A stretch of 64,000 bases of DNA, from the NCBI RefSeq assembly GCF_022690685.1, contig NZ_JALCYY010000011.1:62001-126000 (forward strand). The letters are read 5' to 3'. The notes below the pieces were generated by a model. That model worked only from the letters and a program-made list of their open reading frames with translations. It did no database searches and had not been told where the DNA came from. Made by a program: the position numbers and the translations under genes. This DNA comes from Anaeromyxobacter terrae. Its GTDB lineage: Bacteria; Myxococcota; Myxococcia; Myxococcales; Anaeromyxobacteraceae. Shown here one piece after another: positions 1 to 10,552 of this stretch (the first letter of the stretch is position 1; each line of letters opens with the position of its first letter).

Positions 1-267
1 CGCCGACCGCGAGGCCGCGCTCGTGAACCAGGAGCAGAGCGCGACGTGCGGCGCCGACTCCCGGTCGAGGTACGCGTCGGTGAGGGTGTGCTGCTGGTGC
101 ACGACGACGCCGGAGAGCTCGTGCTTGCGCGCGCCGAGCGCCTTCACGAACAGCGTCGGCTCCGCCGCGCAGATGGGGAGGACGAGCTGGTCGCCCGAGC
201 GCACGATCGCGGCCGCCTCCGCGGGGGTGCAGCGCCTCTCCCGGTACAGCTCCGCGACCGTCGCCAT
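1..267 (-). CDS. CoA-transferase / acetyl-CoA hydrolase family protein, N-terminal part only
   Basis: Only the first 89 codons are inside the window; the frame is open to base 1, so the rest lies to the left. The product begins MATVAELYRERR and shows the N-terminal pattern of the acetyl-CoA hydrolase / 4-hydroxybutyrate CoA-transferase family: a helix-turn around EAAAIVRSGDQL, then the strand LVLPICAAEPTLFVKAL, then WFTSAASR. These enzymes move or hydrolyse CoA on short acyl groups. It starts 9 bases after the stop of the biotin-carboxylase gene, so it is very likely the last visible gene of the branched-chain catabolic operon, perhaps recycling CoA from the acyl-CoA end products. The substrate cannot be read from this fragment. 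Confidence 0.75.
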   Translation of the reverse strand, partial: MATVAELYRERRCTPAEAAAIVRSGDQLVLPICAAEPTLFVKALGARKHELSGVVVHQQHTLTDAYLDRESAPHVALCSWFTSAASRSA

Positions 268-276
268 CGCGCCCCC

Positions 277-2280
277 TCACCCGTCGTGGACCGCGAGCGC
301 GAGGAGCTGCGCGCCCTCCTCCACGATCGCCCCCACCCCGTAGTGGAGCTCCGCCACCGTCCCGTCGCGCGGCGAGGTGATGGTGTGCTCCATCTTCATC
401 GCCTCGAGCACCATGAGCGGCGCCCCCTTCTTCACCTCGGCGCCCGGCTCCACCATCACCGCGACGATCTTCCCGGGCATGGGGGCGGTGAGCCGGCCCG
501 CGTCCACGTCCCGGTCCGCCGCCGCGGCGCCCGGGTCGAAGAGGCCGAGCCGGTGCGCGTGGCCGGGCGTCAAGATCGTGAGCCCGTCCCCGCCGCGGAC
601 GACGGTCGCCCTCACCCGCGCGCCGTCGAGGTCGGCGACGAGATCGCCCGCCGGGTCGCGCTCGGCGCGCGCGAGGAGCGCACCGCCGGGGAGCTCGAGG
701 AGGTGCCCGCCGGCGCGGTAGTGCGCGACGACGCCGACGCGCCGCTCGCCGTCCTCGAAGGTGAGCACGTGGTGGGCGTCGGCGTTGAGCAGCCACCCGT
801 CGGTCCGGTTCCACGGCGAGTGGGGATCGGACGAGTCGCGCGCCGCGGCCTCCGCCTCCTCGCTCCGCGCGAGGAGGACGTCGAGCGCGGCGAGCGCGAG
901 GACCGTGTCGGGCGCCGGCGCCGCCCCCGAGACGAGCCCCGCGCGGTGGCGCTCGAGGAAGCGGGTGTCGAGGTCCCCCGCGGCGTAGGCCGGGTGGGCG
1001 GCCACCGCGGAGAGGAACGCGAGGTTCGTCGTGACGCCGACGATCTGGTACTCGGCGAGCGCGGCGCGCAGGCGGCGCAGCGCGGCGGGCCGATCGACGT
1101 CCCAGACCACGAGCTTCGCGATCATCGGGTCGTAGTGGACGCTGACCGCGTCGCCCTGCCGGACGCCCGTCTCGATCCGGACGTGGGCGCTCTCGGTGGG
1201 CGCGCGCAGGTGCGTGAGCGTGCCGGTCGCGGGGAGGAACTCGCGCGCCGGGTCCTCCGCGTAGATGCGCGCCTCGATCGCGTGCCCGGCGGTGACGAGG
1301 TCCTCCTGCGTGCAGGGGAGCGGCTCGCCGGCGGCGACGCGGAGCTGCCACTCGACGAGGTCCTGCGCGGTGACGAGCTCCGTGACCGGGTGCTCCACCT
1401 GCAACCGGGTGTTCATCTCCATGAAGTAGAACTGACCGTCCTCGTCGAGGAGGAACTCGATCGTGCCCGCGCCCACGTAGCCGATGGCGCGTGCGGCCGT
1501 GACCGCCGCCCGGCCCATCCGCTCCCGCAGGCCCGCGCCGAGCCCCGGCGCGGGCGCCTCCTCGAGCACCTTCTGGTGGCGGCGCTGGATGGAGCAGTCG
1601 CGCTCGAACAGGTGCACCACGCCGCCGTGCGCGTCCCCGAACACCTGGATCTCGACGTGGCGCGGCTTCGCGAGGTAGCGCTCGAGGAGGACGCGGTCGT
1701 CGCCGAACGCCGCGAGCGCCTCGCGCCGGGCGCCCGCGAGCGCGGCCTCGAACGCCGCCGGCTCGGTCACGGCGCGCATGCCCTTGCCGCCGCCGCCGGC
1801 GGTCGCCTTGATGAGCACCGGATAGCCGATGCGCTCCGCCTGCGCGGCGAGCGCCTCGGGGCGCTGATCGTCGCCGTGGTAGCCCGGGACGAGCGGGACG
1901 CCGGCGCCGCCCATGATCTTCTTGGCGGCGCTCTTCGAGCCCATGGCGCGGATGGCCGCCGGCGGGGGACCGATGAAGACGAGGCCCGCCGCCGCGCACG
2001 CCTCCGCGAAGTCGGCGTTCTCGGAGAGGAAGCCGTAGCCGGGGTGGATCGCGCGCGCCCCGCTCTTGCGGGCGGCCTCGAGGATCGCGGCGCCGTCGAG
2101 GTAGCTCTCGCGCGCGGGGGCGGGGCCGATGCGGTACGCCTCGTCCGCCATCGCGACGTGCAGGGCGCGCGCGTCGGCGTCGGAGTAGACGGCCACCGTC
2201 CGTACGCCGAGCCGCCGCGCGGTGCGCATCACCCGGCAGGCGATCTCCCCGCGGTTGGCGACCAGGATCTTCTCGAACAT
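277..2280 (-). CDS. liuD: Methylcrotonyl-CoA carboxylase biotin-containing (alpha) subunit
   Basis: This 667-residue protein joins a biotin carboxylase domain (about 1-450, starting MFEKILVANRGEIACRVMRT, with ATP-grasp loop KATAGGGGKGMR and the motif EMNTRLQVEHPVTE) to a C-terminal biotinyl domain (about 595-665). The biotin attachment Lys is about residue 629 in LEAMKMEHT. Length and domain order fit the alpha subunit of 3-methylcrotonyl-CoA carboxylase. The family also includes propionyl- and geranyl-CoA carboxylases. The neighbouring isovaleryl-CoA dehydrogenase and a beta subunit of MCC type make the leucine pathway the best reading. The gene begins 17 bases after the beta subunit stop. 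Substrate specificity is inferred from context. Confidence 0.88.
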   Translation of the reverse strand: MFEKILVANRGEIACRVMRTARRLGVRTVAVYSDADARALHVAMADEAYRIGPAPARESYLDGAAILEAARKSGARAIHPGYGFLSENADFAEACAAAGLVFIGPPPAAIRAMGSKSAAKKIMGGAGVPLVPGYHGDDQRPEALAAQAERIGYPVLIKATAGGGGKGMRAVTEPAAFEAALAGARREALAAFGDDRVLLERYLAKPRHVEIQVFGDAHGGVVHLFERDCSIQRRHQKVLEEAPAPGLGAGLRERMGRAAVTAARAIGYVGAGTIEFLLDEDGQFYFMEMNTRLQVEHPVTELVTAQDLVEWQLRVAAGEPLPCTQEDLVTAGHAIEARIYAEDPAREFLPATGTLTHLRAPTESAHVRIETGVRQGDAVSVHYDPMIAKLVVWDVDRPAALRRLRAALAEYQIVGVTTNLAFLSAVAAHPAYAAGDLDTRFLERHRAGLVSGAAPAPDTVLALAALDVLLARSEEAEAAARDSSDPHSPWNRTDGWLLNADAHHVLTFEDGERRVGVVAHYRAGGHLLELPGGALLARAERDPAGDLVADLDGARVRATVVRGGDGLTILTPGHAHRLGLFDPGAAAADRDVDAGRLTAPMPGKIVAVMVEPGAEVKKGAPLMVLEAMKMEHTITSPRDGTVAELHYGVGAIVEEGAQLLALAVHDG

Positions 2281-2297
2281 GCCGTGGACCTCCAGGG

Positions 2298-3905
2298 TCA
2301 CATCCGGAAGACGCCGAACGTGGTCGCCTCGATGGGCGCGTTGAGCGCGGTGGAGAGGCCGAGCCCGAGGACGGTGCGGGTCTCGGCCGGATCGATGATC
2401 CCGTCGTCCCAGAGCCGGGCGCTCGCGTAGTAGGGGTGGCCCTGCGTCTCGTACTGCTCGCGGATGGGGGCCTTGAAGGCCTCCTCCTCCTCCGCGCTCC
2501 ACCGCCCGCCGCGCGCCTCCAGCGCGTCGCGCTTCACCTGGGCGAGGACGCTCGCCGCCTGCTCCCCGCCCATCACCGAGATGCGCGCGTTGGGCCAGCT
2601 CCACAGGAAGCGCGGGGAGTACGCGCGCCCGCACATGCCGTAGTTGCCGGCGCCGAAGCTCCCGCCGATGAGCACGGTGAACTTCGGCACCCGCGCGCAG
2701 GCGACGGCCGTCACCATCTTGGCCCCGTCCTTCGCGATGCCGCCCGCCTCGTACTTGCTGCCCACCATGAAGCCGGTGATGTTCTGCAGGAAGACGAGCG
2801 GCACGCCGCGCTGGGCGCAGAGCTCGATGAAGTGCGCGCCCTTCAGCGCCGACTCGGAGAACAGGATCCCGTTGTTCGCGACGATGCCCACCGGGTAGCC
2901 GAAGACGTGCGCGAAGCCGCAGACGAGGGTCGTGCCGTAGAGCCGCTTGAACTCGTCGAGCTCGGAGCCGTCCACGATGCGCGCGATCACCTCGCGCACG
3001 TCGTAGGGCTTGCGGGTGTCGGTGGGGATGACGCCGTACAGCTCCGCCGGATCGTGGCGCGGCTCGGCCGGCCGCCGCAGCGCGAGGCCCGGGTGCTTCA
3101 CGACGTTCAGGTTCGAGACGATCCGCCGCGCGATGCGCAGCGCGTGCGCGTCGTCCACCGCGTAGTGGTCGGTGACGCCGGAGGTGCGGCAGTGGACGTC
3201 GGCGCCCCCGAGGTCCTCCGCGGTCACCACCTCGCCCGTCGCGGCCTTCACGAGCGGCGGCCCGCCGAGGAAGATCGTCCCCTGCTTGCGCACGATGACG
3301 CTCTCGTCGGACATGGCCGGCACGTACGCGCCGCCCGCCGTGCACGAGCCCATCACCACCGCGATCTGCGGGATGCCCGCCGCCGAGAGGTTCGCCTGGT
3401 TGTAGAAGATGCGCCCGAAGTGATCGCGGTCCGGGAACACCTCGTCCTGCTGCGGGAGATTCGCGCCGCCCGAGTCGACGAGGTACACGCAGGGCAGCCG
3501 GTTCTCGCGGGCGATCTCCTGCGCGCGGAGGTGCTTCTTCACGGTGATCGGGTAGTAGGTGCCGCCCTTCACGGTGGCGTCGTTCGCGACCACCACGCAC
3601 TCGCGCCCGCTCACCCGCCCGACGCCGGCGATGATTCCCGCCGACGCGACCTCGCCGCCGTACATCCCCCACGCCGCGAGCTGCGACAGCTCGAGGAAGG
3701 GGGCGCCGACGTCGAGGAGCTGGCGGATCCGCTCGCGCGGCAGGAGCTTGCCGCGCTCCAGGTGCCGCGCGCGCGCCCGCTCGCCGCCGCCCTGCTCGAC
3801 CGCCGCCACCTTCTCGCGCAGGTCGGCGACGAGCCCGCGCATCGCCTCGGCGTTGCGCCGGAACTCCGCGGACCTCGCGTCCACCGCGCTCTCGAGCACG
3901 CTCAT
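2298..3905 (-). CDS. liuB: Methylcrotonyl-CoA carboxylase carboxyltransferase (beta) subunit
   Basis: The 535-residue product starts [20 protein letters not shown] and has the crotonase-fold carboxyltransferase halves of biotin-dependent acyl-CoA carboxylases. Visible signatures are [19 protein letters not shown] in the N half, [11 protein letters not shown], and [20 protein letters not shown] in the C half; these are the versions found in MCC beta subunits rather than in propionyl-CoA carboxylase. It transfers CO2 from carboxybiotin to 3-methylcrotonyl-CoA in leucine/isovalerate breakdown. It lies 56 bases after the isovaleryl-CoA dehydrogenase gene and just before the biotin subunit, giving the usual liu gene grouping. 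Confidence 0.9.
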   Translation of the reverse strand: MSVLESAVDARSAEFRRNAEAMRGLVADLREKVAAVEQGGGERARARHLERGKLLPRERIRQLLDVGAPFLELSQLAAWGMYGGEVASAGIIAGVGRVSGRECVVVANDATVKGGTYYPITVKKHLRAQEIARENRLPCVYLVDSGGANLPQQDEVFPDRDHFGRIFYNQANLSAAGIPQIAVVMGSCTAGGAYVPAMSDESVIVRKQGTIFLGGPPLVKAATGEVVTAEDLGGADVHCRTSGVTDHYAVDDAHALRIARRIVSNLNVVKHPGLALRRPAEPRHDPAELYGVIPTDTRKPYDVREVIARIVDGSELDEFKRLYGTTLVCGFAHVFGYPVGIVANNGILFSESALKGAHFIELCAQRGVPLVFLQNITGFMVGSKYEAGGIAKDGAKMVTAVACARVPKFTVLIGGSFGAGNYGMCGRAYSPRFLWSWPNARISVMGGEQAASVLAQVKRDALEARGGRWSAEEEEAFKAPIREQYETQGHPYYASARLWDDGIIDPAETRTVLGLGLSTALNAPIEATTFGVFRM

Positions 3906-3961
3906 GCGAACCGTCTCCCGAAGGGTTGCGCGCCGTTCTTGCCGCGGGGTGAATGCCGCCG

Positions 3962-5131
3962 CTACGCGGCGGTCTCCTCGAAGAGCTCGCGGCCGATGAG
4001 CATACGGCGGATCTCGCTCGTGCCCGCCCCGATCTCGTAGAGCTTCGCGTCCCGCAGGAGCCGCCCGGTGGGGAACTCGTTGATGTAACCGTTCCCGCCG
4101 AGGCACTGGATCGCGTCGAGCGCCATCCGGGTCGCCCGCTCCGACGCGTAGAGGATCGCGCCGGCGGCGTCCTTGCGGCTCGTCCTGCCGGCGCCGCAGG
4201 CCCGCGCGACCGCGTAGACGTAGGCCCGGCAGGCGGAGAGCGTCGTGTACATGTCGGCGAGCTTCCCCTGGATGAGCTGGAACGTGCCGATGGGCTGGCC
4301 GAACTGCTCCCGCTCGTGAACGTAGGGGAGGACCACGTCGAGGCAGGCCTGCATGATCCCGAGCGGCCCGCCCGCGAGGACCGCCCGCTCGTAGTCGAGG
4401 CCGCTCATGAGCACGTTCACGCCGCGCCCGACCTCGCCGAGCACGTTCTCCGCCGGCACCTCGCAGTCGGCGAAGAGCAGCTCGCAGGTGTCGGAGCCGC
4501 GCATGCCGAGCTTGTCGAGCTTCTGGGCGGTCGAGAAGCCGGGGAAGCCCTTCTCCACGAGGAAGGCGGTGATCCCGCGCGCCCCGGCGGCGGGATCCGT
4601 CTTCGCGTACACCACGACCACGTCGGCGTGCGGGCCGTTCGTGATCCACATCTTGGTGCCGTTCAGGACGTAGCGATCGCCCCTCCGCTCGGCGCGGAGC
4701 CGCATGCTCACCACGTCCGAGCCGGCGTTGGGCTCGCTCATCGCGAGCGCGCCGACGTGCTCGCCCGAGACGAGCCTCGGCAGGTAGCGCCGCCGCTGCG
4801 CCTCGCTCCCGTTCCGGAAGATCTGGTTCACGCACAGGTTCGAGTGGGCGCCGTAGGCGAGCCCCACCGAGGCGGACGCGCGGCTCACCTCCTCCATCGC
4901 GACCACGTGCTCGAGGTAGCTCATCCCGGCGCCGCCGTACTCGGGCGACACCGTGATCCCGAGGAGCCCGAGCGCGCCCATCTTGGGCCACAGGTCCATC
5001 GGGAAGTGGTTCGAGCGGTCGATCTCCGCCGCGCGCGGCGCGAGCTCGCGCGCGGCGAAGTCGCGGACGGTCTGGCGCAGGAGCTCGGCGGTCTCGCCGA
5101 GGCCGAGGTCGAGCGAGGGATGCGTCTTCAT
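3962..5131 (-). CDS. liuA: Isovaleryl-CoA dehydrogenase
   Basis: A 389-residue acyl-CoA dehydrogenase. The ATG at 5131 is preferred to in-frame starts upstream because GGAGG lies seven bases before it. The N-terminal helical domain is followed by the substrate/FAD loop [18 protein letters not shown] and the ITNGPHAD segment. The C-terminal part carries [30 protein letters not shown], including the YEIGAGT segment shared by isovaleryl-CoA dehydrogenases. It oxidises isovaleryl-CoA to 3-methylcrotonyl-CoA, passing electrons to ETF. The immediately following carboxylase genes use that product, which supports the specificity. Confidence 0.87.
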   Translation of the reverse strand: MKTHPSLDLGLGETAELLRQTVRDFAARELAPRAAEIDRSNHFPMDLWPKMGALGLLGITVSPEYGGAGMSYLEHVVAMEEVSRASASVGLAYGAHSNLCVNQIFRNGSEAQRRRYLPRLVSGEHVGALAMSEPNAGSDVVSMRLRAERRGDRYVLNGTKMWITNGPHADVVVVYAKTDPAAGARGITAFLVEKGFPGFSTAQKLDKLGMRGSDTCELLFADCEVPAENVLGEVGRGVNVLMSGLDYERAVLAGGPLGIMQACLDVVLPYVHEREQFGQPIGTFQLIQGKLADMYTTLSACRAYVYAVARACGAGRTSRKDAAGAILYASERATRMALDAIQCLGGNGYINEFPTGRLLRDAKLYEIGAGTSEIRRMLIGRELFEETAA

Positions 5132-5189
5132 GGTCTGGCCTCCGCCGCCGGAGCGGCGCACGTGCGGCGCGGGGCGGAAAGAGCGCGCC

Positions 5190-6347
5190 TCACGCGAGCT
5201 CCTTCAGGATCTCCCCCGCGATGATCACCCGCTGGAGCTCGTTCGCCCCGGCGTAGATCGAGGTGAGGCGCGCGTCGCGCGCGTAGCGCTCGATGGGGAA
5301 CGCGCGCGTGTAGCCGGCGCCGCCCATCATCTGCATGGCGGTGTAGCAGGCGCGGTTCGCGGCGTCGGTCGCGAAGAGCTTCGCCATCGAGGCCGCCTTC
5401 GCGAACGGCTGGCCGCGCTCCTTCCGCCAGGCGGCGCTCATGAGCAGGAGCCGCGCCGCCTCGAGGTCGGTGTACGCGTCCGCGATCATCCACTGGACGC
5501 CCTGGAGCGCGGTGAGGCTCTCGTCGAACTGCACCCGCCGCGAGGCGTAGCGCGTGGCGAAGTCCATGGCGGACAGGCCGATGCCGAGCGCGAGCGAGCC
5601 GATGCCGATGCGGGCCCTCGCGAGCTCGGTGACCGCCATGCGGAACCCGTCGTTCTGCCGCCCGACGAGCGCGCCGCGGGGGACGCGGCAGTCGTGGAAC
5701 TCGAGCTCGGTCGTCGCGGTGGCGCGCTGGCCGAGCTTGTCCTCCGGCCGCCCGACGCGGAGCCCCCGCGTCCCGGCCTCGACGAGGAAGCAGCTCATGC
5801 CCTTCCCCTTCGGCGCGGCCCGGTCGGTGACCGCCCACACGAGGAAGACGCCCGCGAACGGCGCGTTCATGGTGAAGCGCTTCGCCCCGTTCAGGATCCA
5901 GCCGTCGCCGTCGGGCGCCGCGGTCGTCGCCACGGCGGCGGCGTCGGAGCCGGCGCCCGCCTCGGTGAGCGCGAAGCTCGCGGCGGGGTACTCGCCGGCG
6001 CAGAGCCTCGGCAGGTGGAGCGCCTTCTGCTCCGGCGAGCCGATGTCCTGGATGACCTCCGCCACCATGTCGTTCAGGACCAGGGTCGTGGCGGTGGAGG
6101 CGCAGACGCGCCCGATCTCGGTCATCGCCACGCTGAAGGCGATCGCCCCCGCCTCCGACCCGCCGTGCTCGCGCTTCACCTCGAGGCCGGTGAGGCCGAG
6201 GTCGGCGAGCTTCTTGAGGTTCGCGAGGAAGACGCGGCGGTCGAACTCCCGATCGAGCTGCGCGGCGACCGGCTCCAGCTCGGCCTGCGCGAACTCCCGC
6301 GCGGTCGTCTGGATCGCCTTCTGCGCCGCGGAGAGCTCGAGCTCCAT
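5190..6347 (-). CDS. Acyl-CoA dehydrogenase, first gene of the liu-type operon
   Basis: The 385-residue protein begins [13 protein letters not shown] and is a full-length FAD-dependent acyl-CoA dehydrogenase: [15 protein letters not shown] in the middle domain, a VGRQNDGF segment near 225, and [22 protein letters not shown] plus [11 protein letters not shown] at the C end. It differs from the downstream isovaleryl-CoA dehydrogenase and most resembles short or branched-chain acyl-CoA dehydrogenases, so it may handle isobutyryl- or 2-methylbutyryl-CoA; this is inference. The start is the first Met in family register; I see no good Shine-Dalgarno before it. It is the promoter-proximal gene of the minus-strand operon, divergent from the PrpR-like activator. 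Confidence 0.82.
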   Translation of the reverse strand: MELELSAAQKAIQTTAREFAQAELEPVAAQLDREFDRRVFLANLKKLADLGLTGLEVKREHGGSEAGAIAFSVAMTEIGRVCASTATTLVLNDMVAEVIQDIGSPEQKALHLPRLCAGEYPAASFALTEAGAGSDAAAVATTAAPDGDGWILNGAKRFTMNAPFAGVFLVWAVTDRAAPKGKGMSCFLVEAGTRGLRVGRPEDKLGQRATATTELEFHDCRVPRGALVGRQNDGFRMAVTELARARIGIGSLALGIGLSAMDFATRYASRRVQFDESLTALQGVQWMIADAYTDLEAARLLLMSAAWRKERGQPFAKAASMAKLFATDAANRACYTAMQMMGGAGYTRAFPIERYARDARLTSIYAGANELQRVIIAGEILKELA

Positions 6348-6657
6348 GCCACGACGGTGTGCATCGGGTGGACCGCGGCCTTGTCCCGAGCCAAGGTCCG
6401 CGTGCATCCCCCCGGCACGACGAGGCTTTCGGCCGCCTGGCGACGCCGAGGCGGCGGCCGGATGGACGAGCGCCTGCCTCGTGGATGAAACAGGCTTCCG
6501 CTGGGGTGACACAGGCCGCCGTTCGTGCCGGGGCGTCTGCACGCGAGGGCGAATGGCTCAGCGCGGGCGCTGATTCTCATCAGGAGCGCGCGCGAGCCTA
6601 TCTGTTCCAGGTTGACACAGCTATGCTTCGCTACCGAAACAGCGCGACGGAGACGCG
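6348..6657. other. Divergent intergenic region between the liu-type operon and its putative activator
   Basis: About 310 bases separate the two start codons. I see no convincing gene. The region must hold the promoter of the catabolic operon and that of the activator. A TTGACA hexamer sits at 6612-6617 but no matching -10 follows at 16-18 bases. A weak GG-N10-GC pair (TGGCTCAGCGCGGGC, 6554-6568) faces the activator gene. No good -24/-12 element was found facing the operon, although the neighbouring regulator is of sigma-54 type. Confidence 0.4.
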
Positions 6658-8643
<1,986 letters not shown>

Positions 8644-8791
8644 GCTCGAGGTATCGCGGCGAGCCTCGACCCCTCCTCCCGAGCGCGGCCACCTCCCCTC
8701 GAGCTGGCGCTCGAACGCTCTGGCATGGGCCGGCCGCTCGTCCTCCGAGCGGGTGAGCGACCGCTTCGTCCAGGTCCGCGCAGGCAGTGAT

Positions 8792-8817
8792 CGGTTCACT
8801 TGAATTTTCTTCAACCG
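8792..8817 (+). promoter_or_regulatory. AT-rich inverted repeat / candidate heat-shock-type promoter before the sigma factor gene
   Basis: TTGAA-TTTTC-TTCAA (8800-8814) is a perfect inverted repeat, extended outward by CGGTT and AACCG, and is strikingly AT-rich against the background. The left half also reads CTTGAA, the -35 of sigma-32 promoters, with CCGACAT about ten bases further on as a loose -10. It lies just upstream of the RpoH-like gene at 8837, so autoregulation or a repressor site are both possible. Function is inferred from sequence only. Confidence 0.4.
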
Positions 8818-8836
8818 ACATGTGTTCCAATGAACG

Positions 8837-9574
8837 ATGAAAGGAACGACGAAGAATCGGGAGCTGGATACGCTGACGCCTTACCTCGAGGCGTCGCGCC
8901 GTCAGGGGCCGCTGTCGCGCGAGGCGGAGCGCCAGCTCGCGCTCCGCGCGCGGCGCGGGGACGCGCGAGCGAAGGACGAGCTCGTGCGCAGGAACCTGGC
9001 GCTCGTGGTGATGATCGCCCGCAAGCAGATGCGCGGCACACTGCGCCTCGACGAGCTCGTGCAGGAGGGAAACCTCGGCCTGCTGCGGGCGATCGAGAAG
9101 TTCGACCCCGACGCCGGGACGCGGTTCTCGACGTACGCGGTCTGGTGGATCCGGGCGTACGTCTGGAAGTACCTGAAGCAGGGGCGCTCCGCCGTGCGCC
9201 CGAAGAGCGGCACCGTCGCGATGGCCGATCTCTCGCTCGACCGCACGGTCGACGAGGAGGGTGACGTCTCGCACCTCGACCGCCTGGAGGACGAGGGGCC
9301 CGGACCGGACGAGCTGTACGCGGCGGCGGAGCACGACCGCAAGCTCCGCTCGGCGCTCGAGCGGGTGCGCGGACGGATCGGCGAGGTCGGCTGGGACATC
9401 GTCCAGACGCGGCTCAAGCAGGACCCGCCCGACACCCTCGAGACGATCGGCAAGCGCTGGGGCGTGTCGCGCGAGCGCGTGCGGCAGCTGGAGCTGCAGA
9501 CGAAGCGGTTCCTGCACGGCTACCTGAGCTCGATCCGCGAGGCGGAAGGCGAAGGCGATCGCGAGGCCGCGTAG
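8837..9574 (+). CDS. RNA polymerase sigma factor, RpoH (sigma-32)-like
   Basis: A 245-residue group of the sigma-70 family without region 1.1. Region 1.2/2 is clear: LTPYLEASRRQGPLS, then RNLALVVMIARK, ELVQEGNLGLLRAIEKFDPD and RFSTYAVWWIRAYVWKYL, with the tryptophans of the -10 melting region. The SAVRPKSG stretch resembles RpoH proteins. Region 4 ends in a helix-turn-helix (ETIGKRWGVSRERVRQLE). It directs core polymerase to a stress or alternative promoter set. The chosen ATG fits the family N-terminus, but no strong ribosome site is visible; an out-of-frame ATG lies seven bases upstream. The AT-rich inverted repeat in front suggests self-control. Confidence 0.85.
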   Translation: MKGTTKNRELDTLTPYLEASRRQGPLSREAERQLALRARRGDARAKDELVRRNLALVVMIARKQMRGTLRLDELVQEGNLGLLRAIEKFDPDAGTRFSTYAVWWIRAYVWKYLKQGRSAVRPKSGTVAMADLSLDRTVDEEGDVSHLDRLEDEGPGPDELYAAAEHDRKLRSALERVRGRIGEVGWDIVQTRLKQDPPDTLETIGKRWGVSRERVRQLELQTKRFLHGYLSSIREAEGEGDREAA

Positions 9575-9604
9575 CCCCGAGCTCCAGAGCGGGGAGAGGT
9601 CCGG

Positions 9605-10081
9605 ATGGCGGGCGACGGCGAGAGGCGCTGCAGGCGGTGCGGGGACGGCGAGCTGCGGGAGGAGACCGAGACGCTCTCGGTCGAGCTCCCGCGCTCGGCG
9701 GTGACCGCCTCGGTCTCCGTCCCCGTCCGCCGCTGCGCCGCCTGCGACGACGTCCAGCTGGACGCGTCGCTGCGCGAGCGCTTCCGCCTCGCCACCTGCT
9801 GCGAGCTCGCCGACGCCGGCGTGGACACGGGAGAGGCGCTCCGCCACATGCGCAAGGCCCTCGGCCTTCGCGCCGCGGAGCTCGCGCGCCTGCTCGACCT
9901 CACGCCCGAGACGATCTCGCACTGGGAGACGGGCCGCGCCGCCCCGAACCGCGCCGCGTTCATCGCCGTGTGCGCCATGGTGCAGGACGCGCTCGACGGC
10001 CGGACCACGACGCGCGACCGGCTCGCGCGGCTCGCGAGCCCCGAGGACTACCCGCACGCGCTCGCGGTGAAGCTCCGCTGA
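9605..10081 (+). CDS. MqsA/YgiT-type zinc-finger and helix-turn-helix protein, no toxin partner
   Basis: 158 residues. Two Cys pairs (C9-x2-C12 and C44-x2-C47) form a YgiT-type zinc ribbon, followed at about 75-135 by an HTH_3/Xre-like domain containing TPETISHWETGRAAPNR. This is the layout of the MqsA antitoxin, a DNA-binding repressor. The usual MqsR toxin gene is not adjacent on either side: upstream is a sigma factor gene 30 bases away, downstream a small unknown. It may therefore be a stand-alone regulator derived from an antitoxin. GAGAGG lies six bases before the ATG, next to a small GC hairpin (9575-9594). Confidence 0.8.
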   Translation: MAGDGERRCRRCGDGELREETETLSVELPRSAVTASVSVPVRRCAACDDVQLDASLRERFRLATCCELADAGVDTGEALRHMRKALGLRAAELARLLDLTPETISHWETGRAAPNRAAFIAVCAMVQDALDGRTTTRDRLARLASPEDYPHALAVKLR

Positions 10082-10243
10082 GGACCGGGTTCGCCCGCGG
10101 CGATCGCAGGACGTCCCTCGTCGTGCTCCAGCTCGGGAGCAGCCCCGGCGGGCGCCCGCCCGCACCCCATCGTCGCGCGATGGTCACGCAGACTTCGCCG
10201 GCGCGCCGCCCAGCGCCACGCGGCTCCGGTCAGACTCACGGGC

Positions 10244-10552
10244 ATGAACGACCAGCGAACCGTCTACTGCGGAAACAGGCACCGCCGCGCCGACGGCGTC
10301 CCCATCGGGCACTCCTGCCGGATCCTCGCGCCCGAGTACCTTCGCGCCGAGCGGCTCGAGGAGTACGGGTGGGCAGCCACCTTGCTCGAGCGGATGCCCC
10401 TCGTGCTCCACCCGGGGGCGGCCGACCTGCGCCAGGCTCGCGGCGAGCCGCCTGAGCAGGAGCGAGCGGCCGTGGGGGCGTTCGGGCAGCGCTGCGGCCC
10501 TTCCGGCCGGCTCACGACGCGGAGCGCCGCGGCTCCGCCTCGCGCGCGGTGA
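10244..10552 (+). CDS. Small hypothetical protein
   Basis: A 102-residue open frame starting MNDQRTVYCGNRH. The first 60 residues look protein-like (GHSCRILAPEYLRAERLEEYGW, then LLERMPLVLHPGA); the tail is Arg/Ala/Pro-rich and runs 41 bases into the convergent CruF-HpnG gene. The ribosome site is weak. I recognise no family. It could be a real small gene or a chance frame; the amino-terminal composition favours a real one slightly. Confidence 0.4.
   Translation: MNDQRTVYCGNRHRRADGVPIGHSCRILAPEYLRAERLEEYGWAATLLERMPLVLHPGAADLRQARGEPPEQERAAVGAFGQRCGPSGRLTTRSAAAPPRAR

Noticed and set aside
6385-6425. Sigma-54-like sequence facing the liu-type operon (GTGCCGGGGGGATGCA on the minus strand)
   Set aside because: The GG and GC pairs do not fall at the required ten-base spacing; only the general look is similar.
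6554-6568. TGGCTCAGCGCGGGC as a sigma-54 promoter for the activator gene
   Set aside because: GG-N10-GC spacing holds, but three of the other consensus bases fail; in DNA this GC-rich such matches are expected by chance.
6612-6640. TTGACA as a sigma-70 -35 box before the PrpR-like gene
   Set aside because: No acceptable -10 hexamer follows at 16-18 bases, so it is not listed as a promoter.
9575-9594. GC hairpin between the sigma factor and MqsA-like genes as a terminator
   Set aside because: The eight-pair stem has a two-base bulge and no T-tract, and it abuts the ribosome site of the next gene; mentioned with that gene only.
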